Assembly: GCA_964526035.1 (NCBI GenBank) | Contig: CAZGKE010000128.1 | Span: forward strand, 1 to 9,908 | Direction: 5' to 3' | Length of the DNA stretch: 9,908 nucleotides | From: DAOMOD01 sp964526035 | GTDB lineage: Bacteria; Pseudomonadota; Gammaproteobacteria; Xanthomonadales; BPKI01 | In this document: in pieces, positions 5,071 to 9,908 of the stretch | How positions within the stretch are numbered: position 1 is the first letter of the stretch | Layout: each line of letters opens with the position of its first letter | Notes under the pieces: generated by a model | What the model saw: only the letters and a program-made list of their open reading frames with translations | Databases searched by the model: none | What the model was told of the DNA's origin: nothing | Made by a program: the position numbers and the translations under genes

Positions 5071-6288
5071 ATGGCAAAGTTCCTCGGCTGGCTGATCGCC
5101 CTCCTGTACACCGCCCAGGCTACGCTCGCGGTGCGCATGCCGCGCACGGAGAAGACCTCGCTGCTGCGGGAGGAGCTGCGCAGCTGGCACTACCTGCTGG
5201 GCCTCACGCTGTTCGTCGTGGTGCTGTGGCGGCTGTGGGTGTGGTACCGGCAGCGGCCGGTGGCGGCGCATCCGGGGCTGCCGCCGTCGGCCAATGCCTT
5301 CACCAGCCAGCTGGCGCTGGCCACCTATGGGCTGCTGGCGGTGATGCCGCTGCTCGGCCTCAACCAGGCCTTCACCGAGGGCCTCACGGTGCGGCTCGGG
5401 CCCTTCGCGACGCTGCCGCCGCTGGTGGCTGAGAGCCACCTGGGCTGGATGTTCTTCGGCTATTTCCATTCTGCGCTGGGCTTCGGCGTCACGCTGCTCA
5501 CGCTCGCCAGCCTGATCACCGGCGGGTATCTGTGGCTCCGCCGGGGTGTGGGTCTGCTCGCGGCTTTCCCGCCGGGCTACGGCGCCCAGGTCTGGGCGTC
5601 GATGGCCATTACCGTCTATGCCTTCGCCACCTTCTCGTCGCCGGAACCCGGCGTGACTGCGGTCGGCAGCCTGGTGCTGATCAGCGCACTGATCGGGGGC
5701 CTCGGCTGGTGGCTTGCGTCCCGGCGACAGGACCGCCCGCCGTTCCGCAGCCTGCCGGGTACAGCGTTGCGAACGGCCACCGGGCTCGGCGTCCTGCTGC
5801 TGGTGGGCCTCGGCGCGTACGGGCCTTACCAGATGTTCCGCGTCACGCCGTGGCCGATGGGCGAGGTGGTGGCCGGCGCCGAAGGCGTCAGCTCCCATCC
5901 GGCGCCGGTGACCACCGTGAGCGTGTCGGCCCCCACCGACTTCGAGCGCCAGGTACAGGACGTGACCTACAAGTGGTGCCGCTTCTGCCACACGGTGGAG
6001 AAAGGCGGCAAGCACCTGGTGGGGCCGAACCTGTATGCGATCTTCGGCCAGCAGGCTGGCACAGTGCCGAACTTCTACTATTCCCCGGCCATGGCCGAGG
6101 CCGGTCGCCAGGGGCTCGTCTGGAACGAGGAGACCCTGGCCGCGTATATCGCCGGCCCGGACCAGTTCCTGCCCGGCACCTCGATGATCATCTCCAGCGG
6201 GCCGGTCCGGACGCCCGAGGAACGGGCGGCGGTGATCAACCTGCTGAAGCGCGAGACCATGCCGGCCGAAGCGCAGGTCGCGCGCTGA
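5071..6288 (+). CDS. Membrane cytochrome: b561-like N-terminal core fused to a C-terminal class I cytochrome c domain
   Basis: A 405-residue protein with three parts. Residues 1-158 resemble prokaryotic cytochrome b561: four hydrophobic segments (about 5-21, 40-58, 80-98, 124-156), 'SWHYLLGLTLFVVVLWRL' around H40, and 'ESHLGWMFFGYFHS' with H123 and H133. Residues 174-250 hold about three more membrane segments. From about 288 a soluble cytochrome c domain follows, with haem site C303-R-F-C306-H307, a 'GPNLY' turn (318-322) and axial ligand M372 in 'PGTSM', as in short class I cytochromes. The product probably passes electrons between membrane quinol or haem b and periplasmic acceptors. Two positions that usually carry b561 haem ligands (first segment, and 'LALATYGLL' in the third) lack His, so the b-haem site may be partial. 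No Shine-Dalgarno is obvious before the ATG. A TATCAT lies 31 bases upstream but has no matching -35. Domain calls are good; the electron-transfer partners are unknown. Confidence 0.85.
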   Translation: MAKFLGWLIALLYTAQATLAVRMPRTEKTSLLREELRSWHYLLGLTLFVVVLWRLWVWYRQRPVAAHPGLPPSANAFTSQLALATYGLLAVMPLLGLNQAFTEGLTVRLGPFATLPPLVAESHLGWMFFGYFHSALGFGVTLLTLASLITGGYLWLRRGVGLLAAFPPGYGAQVWASMAITVYAFATFSSPEPGVTAVGSLVLISALIGGLGWWLASRRQDRPPFRSLPGTALRTATGLGVLLLVGLGAYGPYQMFRVTPWPMGEVVAGAEGVSSHPAPVTTVSVSAPTDFERQVQDVTYKWCRFCHTVEKGGKHLVGPNLYAIFGQQAGTVPNFYYSPAMAEAGRQGLVWNEETLAAYIAGPDQFLPGTSMIISSGPVRTPEERAAVINLLKRETMPAEAQVAR

Positions 6289-6341
6289 AACCGGCAATCC
6301 ATCCGCTGACCGGGCCGCCTGTCCTGCTAGGCTAGACGCCC

Positions 6342-7430
6342 ATGCCAGCGTCCATCCGCGATCCCCAGAACTGGACCACCGAGCGCATTGCCCGGCTGGC
6401 AGCCCTTGTCCTGCTGATCGTTGCCTGCCTGCAGATCATCCTGCCCTTCGTCGGGGCACTCACCTGGGCGGCGATCATTGCCATCACCATCTGGCCGGCC
6501 TTTGGCTGGCTGTCCACGCGCCTGGGTCACCGGCCGGTGCTCGCGGCCACGCTGTGCAGCCTGGCCCTGTTCGTGATCCTGGTGATGCCCTTCGCCGTGC
6601 TTACCAGTTCGCTCGGCCAGGCCGTGCCGCAGCTGTCCGAAATGCTCCGTGGGTTCACCGTGAGCATTGCCCCGGTGCCGCCCGAGTGGGTCGTGGCCCT
6701 GCCGCTGGTCGGGGAGCTGATTGCCGAAACCTGGCAGAGCGCGGTTACTGACATGTCGGGACTGGTGTCCCGCGCCTTGCCCGCGGCCGAGGAGGCCGGG
6801 GTCTGGGCACTGGCCCAGGGGGCGAGCCTGGCGCTGGCAATCCTGGAATTCCTGCTGGCCATCCTCGTGGCCGGTGTGCTGCTGGTCACGGCCGACCGGT
6901 CGGCGGACGTCGCCCAGCGTATCGCGTCACGGCTCGATATCGGCGAGGGCGCGCGGATCATCGGCATCGTGGTCAACACGGTGCGCAGCGTGTCGCTGGG
7001 GGTGGTGGGCACCGCGGTGATCCAGTCCGGCGTGGCCACCATCGGCTATGTGATCGCGGGCCTGCCCGGCATTCCGCTGCTGGGGTTTGCCACCTTCATG
7101 CTCTGCCTGATCCAGTTGCCGACGATCATCGTCTGGCTGCCGGCGGCCATCTGGCTGTGGACGCAGGACCAGACCGGTTCGGCGATCTTCCTGCTGGTCT
7201 ATGGCGGACTGCTGGTGAACTGGGTCGACAACATCGTCCGTCCCTACCTGATCAGCCGCGGCGCGAAGCTGCCCTTTGCGCTGATCCTGATCGGCGTGTT
7301 GGGCGGGCTCTTTGCCTGGGGCATCATCGGGCTGTTCATCGGGCCCACCGTCCTGGCCGTGGCCTACTCGCTGGTCAGGACCTGGATCGGCAAGGCCGAC
7401 CCGGCCACGCCCGATCCTACTGCTTCCTGA
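6342..7430 (+). CDS. AI-2E family transporter (PerM/UPF0118-type membrane protein)
   Basis: A 362-residue polytopic inner-membrane protein. Hydrophobic segments occur at about 17-37, 39-58, 65-88, a pair near 160-185, and a dense C-terminal block from about 210 to 348. A less hydrophobic region lies between the third and fourth, as in this family. The C-terminal half carries family hallmarks: 'GYVIAGLPGIPLLGF', D296-N-I-V-R-P301, then 'LPFALILIGVLGGLFAWGIIGLFIGPTVLAVAYSLV'. Members include TqsA, linked to autoinducer-2 export, and others linked to Na+/H+ exchange or of unknown substrate; the substrate here cannot be assigned. The ATG lies 53 bases after the cytochrome stop, in the same direction, so read-through is possible. 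A strong terminator ends the unit 26 bases after its stop. The length is normal and no defects are visible. Confidence 0.9.
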   Translation: MPASIRDPQNWTTERIARLAALVLLIVACLQIILPFVGALTWAAIIAITIWPAFGWLSTRLGHRPVLAATLCSLALFVILVMPFAVLTSSLGQAVPQLSEMLRGFTVSIAPVPPEWVVALPLVGELIAETWQSAVTDMSGLVSRALPAAEEAGVWALAQGASLALAILEFLLAILVAGVLLVTADRSADVAQRIASRLDIGEGARIIGIVVNTVRSVSLGVVGTAVIQSGVATIGYVIAGLPGIPLLGFATFMLCLIQLPTIIVWLPAAIWLWTQDQTGSAIFLLVYGGLLVNWVDNIVRPYLISRGAKLPFALILIGVLGGLFAWGIIGLFIGPTVLAVAYSLVRTWIGKADPATPDPTAS

Positions 7431-7456
7431 GTTTTGCCCACCTGATCGAGGCGTTT

Positions 7457-7477
7457 CGCTGCTGATAGCAGCGTTTT
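7457..7477 (+). terminator. Intrinsic terminator after the AI-2E family gene
   Basis: A perfect 7-bp stem, CGCTGCT (7457-7463) with AGCAGCG (7467-7473), closes a 3-base GAT loop and is followed at once by TTTT (7474-7477). It lies 26 bases after the stop at 7430 and isolates the following methionine operon from upstream transcription. Confidence 0.75.
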
Positions 7478-7541
7478 CTCCCCATGCTCCAGTCTGAGCC
7501 GGGCGGCCGGAGCCGGCAGGCGGCTTCCCTCTGCGTCTTTC

Positions 7542-7570
7542 TTGCCAATATATAAATCAAGCTTTATATT
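7542..7570 (+). promoter_or_regulatory. Near-consensus sigma-70 promoter of the arsR-metF-metH operon, predicting a leaderless mRNA
   Basis: TTGCCA (7542-7547, 5 of 6) and TATATT (7565-7570, 5 of 6) are separated by the ideal 17 bases. The expected start, 7 bases past the -10 box, falls at 7577-7578, that is, on the A of the ATG at 7578 or one base before it. No Shine-Dalgarno could fit, so the regulator would be translated from a leaderless transcript. Confidence 0.75.
7550..7569. promoter_or_regulatory. Operator palindrome between the -35 and -10 boxes (SahR-like ArsR site candidate)
   Basis: ATATAAA (7550-7556) and TTTATAT (7563-7569) are perfect 7-bp inverted repeats around TCAAGC. The element fills most of the promoter spacer and includes five bases of the -10 box, so an occupied site would block RNA polymerase. 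Size, A/T-rich arms and symmetry fit ArsR-family dimers. The regulator encoded 9 bases downstream is the likely ligand. Confidence 0.72.
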
Positions 7571-7577
7571 TCCGAAG

Positions 7578-8549
7578 ATGGATCTGGACGCCACGCTCCG
7601 GCAGCTCAACGCCACGGCCGAAGTCAGCCGCCTGCGCCTGCTGGCCGCGCTGCTGGCTGGGGAGAGCCCGGTGGGCGACCTGGTGGCGGTACTCGAGCAG
7701 AGCCAGCCCCGGGTCTCGCGGCATCTCCGGGTGCTGGCGGAAGCCGGCCTGCTGGAGTCCTTCCGGGAAGGTCGTTCGATCTTCTATCGCTGGACGGACC
7801 CCGCGCTGGCCGAGGGTGTGGCCGGGATGGTTGCGGCGCTGCAGGCCGGGACCGACCCGACGCTGGCCGCCGACCGTCGGCGGCTGGCCGCGCTCCGCCG
7901 TCGCCGGGAACCGGACGCCCTGCGCCGCGCCCTGAAGGGCGGCAAGGCGCGGGAGCTGCGGGCAGTGGCGGATACGGACACGCTGACGGAACTGCTGGCG
8001 ACCGCCGTTGGCCCCGCGCCGGTGCCTGCCGCGCTGGAGATCGGCGCGGGATCCGGCGAGCTGCTGGGCTGGCTGTTGTCCAGGGCGGGGCGGGTGACTG
8101 GCACCGAGACGGCCGCCGACCGGCGCAGGCTGGCACGCGCCCGCCTCCAAGCCACCGGCCAGGCGCACTGGAGCCTGCGCAATGCCGCGCCCGAGGATCT
8201 GCCTTTTGCCGCCAGCAGCTTCGACCTGGTGCTGCTGACCACGAGCCTGGGGCCGGCTGGCAGCCGCAGCGCGCGCCTCGCCGAAGCGATCCGGGTGCTG
8301 ACCGCCCGGGGCCAGCTGCTGGTCTTTGATCATGTGCTGCCGCGGGATCGTGTGCTGCCCCGCACGCAGGAAAAGCCTGCGCGCCTCAGCGATGCAGCCC
8401 TTACGGCCGAGCTCGGCGCGCTCGGGCTGGTCGTCACCCGGCGTCAGTGGCTGCCGGGCCGTGCACCGGATCTCGCGCTGTTTCACGCGGCAAGACGGGA
8501 AGCACTGGCTGACCAGCAGCCGGTAGAAAGGACGGGAACCGATGGCTGA
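7578..8549 (+). CDS. ArsR-family winged-helix regulator fused to a SAM-dependent methyltransferase-like domain (SahR-like)
   Basis: From the ATG at 7578 the product is 323 residues. Residues 1-75 form an ArsR winged helix with recognition region 'QSQPRVSRHLRVLAEAGLL' (41-59) and wing 'REGRSIFYRW' (63-72). After a charged linker a class I methyltransferase-like domain begins, with 'ALEIGAGSGE' (152-161) as SAM motif I and 'PEDLPFAASSFDLVLL' as the later acidic and hydrophobic motifs. The protein has no Cys, so the metal-binding 'C-x-C' of ArsR/SmtB sensors is absent. A SAM- or SAH-type ligand is more likely than a metal. Placement directly before metF and metH, and the AT-rich promoter palindrome, point to a SahR-like repressor of methionine/SAM-cycle genes. 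An upstream in-frame TTG at 7542 was rejected because it coincides with the -35 box and would make the operator coding. Whether the second domain methylates anything is unknown. Confidence 0.87.
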   Translation: MDLDATLRQLNATAEVSRLRLLAALLAGESPVGDLVAVLEQSQPRVSRHLRVLAEAGLLESFREGRSIFYRWTDPALAEGVAGMVAALQAGTDPTLAADRRRLAALRRRREPDALRRALKGGKARELRAVADTDTLTELLATAVGPAPVPAALEIGAGSGELLGWLLSRAGRVTGTETAADRRRLARARLQATGQAHWSLRNAAPEDLPFAASSFDLVLLTTSLGPAGSRSARLAEAIRVLTARGQLLVFDHVLPRDRVLPRTQEKPARLSDAALTAELGALGLVVTRRQWLPGRAPDLALFHAARREALADQQPVERTGTDG

Positions 8550-9435
8550 GCTGCAAACCGCACCGCGGGCCAGGCCGCCCGTGGCCGTGTCCTTCGAATT
8601 CTTTCCGCCGAAGTCGCCGGCCATGGAGGAAACGCTGTGGCAGGCGGTGCAGAAGCTCGCGCCGCTGCGGCCGCGCTTTGTGTCCGTCACCTACGGTGCC
8701 GATGGCTCCACCCGCGACCGCACGCACCGGATGGTGTCCCGCATCGTGCGTGAGACGGGCCTGGTGAGCGCGCCCCATCTCACCTGCGTGGGCGCGAGCC
8801 GCGACGAGATCGATGCGGTTGCCCGCACCTACCAGCGGGAGGGCATCCGCCACATCGTCGCCTTGCGGGGTGACCCGCCGCAGGGGGCCACCCGCTACCA
8901 GCCCCACCCCGATGGTTATGCCTATGCGGTCGACCTGGTGGCCGGGTTGCGCGCCGTCGGCGACTTCGACCTGTCGGTGGCCGCCTATCCGGAGGTGCAC
9001 CCGGAAGCGCCCGGTGCGGACTTCGACCTCGACAACCTGAAGCGCAAGCTGGACGCGGGTGCGAGCCGGGCCATCACGCAGTTCTTCTTCGACACCGACA
9101 ACTTCCTGCGCTTCCGCGACCGCTGCGTCGCCCGGGGTATCACGGCACCCATCGTGCCGGGCATCCTGCCCATCGCGAAGTTCCGGCAGATGGAGAATTT
9201 CGCGGGCCGCGCCGGCGCCATCGTGCCCGACTGGCTGCACGAGCGCTTTGCGGGCCTGGACGATGATCCGGACACCCAGCGCATGCTGGGCGCGAGCCTC
9301 GCCATCGAGCAGGTGGTGCAGCTGCGGCGCAACGGCATCAACGAGTTCCACTTCTACACGCTGAACCGGGCGGAGCTCACCTTTGCGATCTGCTGCGCGC
9401 TGGGCCTGCGGCCGGAGACCGGGGCGGCCGCATGA
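8542..9435 (+). CDS. metF: 5,10-methylenetetrahydrofolate reductase
   Basis: A 297-residue flavoenzyme of the MetF family, reducing methylene-THF to 5-methyl-THF with NAD(P)H; the product is the methyl donor for methionine synthase encoded next. Signatures are complete. 'SFEFFPPK' (17-24) has E19 corresponding to the E. coli catalytic Glu28. 'RFVSVTYGADGS' (45-56), 'ALRGDPP' (107-113, D111 matching the FAD-site Asp120), 'AAYPEVHPEA' (147-156), 'ITQFFFD' (178-184) and a C-terminal 'FHFYTLNR' follow. The length matches bacterial single-domain MetF. The ATG lies 8 bases before the end of the regulator gene, and AAAGGA sits about 9 bases upstream as ribosome-binding site. Its stop overlaps the next ATG as ATGA. 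Coupled translation of regulator, metF and metH from one transcript is therefore likely, under the palindromic promoter at 7542-7570. Confidence 0.97.
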   Translation: MAELQTAPRARPPVAVSFEFFPPKSPAMEETLWQAVQKLAPLRPRFVSVTYGADGSTRDRTHRMVSRIVRETGLVSAPHLTCVGASRDEIDAVARTYQREGIRHIVALRGDPPQGATRYQPHPDGYAYAVDLVAGLRAVGDFDLSVAAYPEVHPEAPGADFDLDNLKRKLDAGASRAITQFFFDTDNFLRFRDRCVARGITAPIVPGILPIAKFRQMENFAGRAGAIVPDWLHERFAGLDDDPDTQRMLGASLAIEQVVQLRRNGINEFHFYTLNRAELTFAICCALGLRPETGAAA

Positions 9436-9908
9436 CCACGGCCACCACCGCGCGGGTCGCCGCCGCCTTCGCGACGCTGCAAAAACTGCTCGCGGAGCGC
9501 ATCGTGATCCTCGACGGGGCGATGGGCACGATGGTGCAGGCCCACCGGCTGGGTGAGGCGGATTACCGCGGCACGCGCTTCGCGGACTCGCGCCAGGACC
9601 TCAAGGGCAACCACGACCTGCTCACGATCACCCGTCCGGACATCATCGGCGGCATCCACCGTGCCTTCCTCGAGGCTGGCGCCGATGTGCTCGAGACCAA
9701 CACCTTCAATGCCAGCGCGCCGGCGCTGGCCGACTACGGCCTCGAGAGCTGTGTCGCCGAGCTGAACCTGGCCGGTGCCCGGCTGGCCCGCGCCGTGGCC
9801 GACGAGGTGGCGGCGGCCACCGGCCAGCCGCGCTTCGTCGCGGGCGTGCTGGGCCCGACCAACCGCACCGCCTCGATCTCGCCGGACGTCAACGATCCGG
9901 GCCTGCGC
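9432..9908 (+). CDS. metH: Methionine synthase, homocysteine-binding N-terminal domain (3' end outside the window)
   Basis: 159 codons are visible from an ATG that overlaps the metF stop as ATGA. After a short Ala/Thr-rich lead the frame reads 'ERIVILDGAMGTMVQ' (22-36), then 'LKGNHDLLTITRPDIIGGIHRAFLEAGADVLETNTFNA' in pieces up to residue 94, and 'FVAGVLGPTNRTASISPDVNDPG'. These are hallmarks of the homocysteine S-methyltransferase domain of cobalamin-dependent MetH; D28-G-A-M-G and E88-T-N-T-F are the conserved core. The zinc-binding cysteines lie further downstream, outside the window. So it cannot be told whether this is a full-length MetH (about 1200 residues) or a split version with only the homocysteine domain, as in some bacteria. 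Homocysteine remethylation with the 5-methyl-THF made by MetF is the expected role. Confidence 0.93.
   Translation, partial: MTTATTARVAAAFATLQKLLAERIVILDGAMGTMVQAHRLGEADYRGTRFADSRQDLKGNHDLLTITRPDIIGGIHRAFLEAGADVLETNTFNASAPALADYGLESCVAELNLAGARLARAVADEVAAATGQPRFVAGVLGPTNRTASISPDVNDPGLR

Noticed and set aside
4900..6297. Long open frame antisense to the cytochrome fusion gene (about 465 codons)
   Set aside because: Its translation is a low-complexity Arg/Gln/His/Gly mixture typical of the reverse of a GC-rich gene, while the plus strand has clear haem and membrane motifs.
7542..7577. TTG at 7542 as an in-frame upstream start adding 12 residues to the ArsR-type regulator
   Set aside because: The TTG is part of the -35 box and the extension would be encoded by the operator and -10 box; the ATG at 7578 gives a normal ArsR N-terminus.
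7431..7577. SAM or SAH riboswitch before the methionine operon
   Set aside because: The only structured element is the terminator hairpin at 7457-7473; the promoter lies right against the start codon, leaving no leader RNA.
7557..9351. Long antisense frames across the regulator and metF
   Set aside because: No recognisable domain, biased composition, and they mirror plus-strand genes with firm family signatures.

Overview
The window looks like a high-GC proteobacterial chromosome, most likely a gammaproteobacterium. This rests on strong G/C bias at third codon positions and on the core-gene content; the lineage cannot be fixed from the sequence alone. It divides near position 5000 into an accessory, defence-like half on the left and a core metabolic half on the right.

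Left half (1-4960). A leftward cluster comes first: a Panacea-domain (SocA-like) antitoxin candidate (1169-603), a 158-residue protein that may be a PemK/MazF-type barrel (585-109), and the start of a DUF5131/phage Gp37-Gp68 'three-Cys' protein that leaves the window at position 1. Diverging from it is a 28-codon relic of the start of a type I restriction-modification HsdM subunit (1331-1417). Ten bases after its stop begins an intact 643-residue nuclease-helicase of the DUF2075 type (1428-3359), visibly richer in A/T than its neighbours. Next is a type II toxin-antitoxin pair, a YlcI/YnfO-like antitoxin and a RelE/ParE toxin (3522-4104), with a recognisable promoter and a 20-bp operator palindrome. 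Leftward again come a HigA-type HTH protein without a visible HigB (4887-4561) and an overlapping small lipoprotein gene (4574-4116). The region reads as a defence and toxin-antitoxin island with at least one replaced or decayed system.

Right half (5071-9908), all rightward. There is a membrane protein joining a cytochrome b561-like core to a periplasmic monohaem cytochrome c domain (5071-6288), then an AI-2E/PerM family membrane protein (6342-7430) followed by a good intrinsic terminator. Last is a methionine/one-carbon operon: an ArsR-type regulator fused to a SAM-methyltransferase-like domain (7578-8549), metF (8542-9435) and the start of metH (9432 to the window end). The three genes overlap by 8 and 4 bases. 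The operon has a near-consensus sigma-70 promoter with an AT-rich palindrome lying between the -35 and -10 boxes. The geometry predicts a leaderless regulator mRNA and SahR-like control of methionine/SAM-cycle genes.

No rRNA, tRNA, CRISPR array, IS element or riboswitch was recognised, and no gene-free stretch exceeds about 260 bases.
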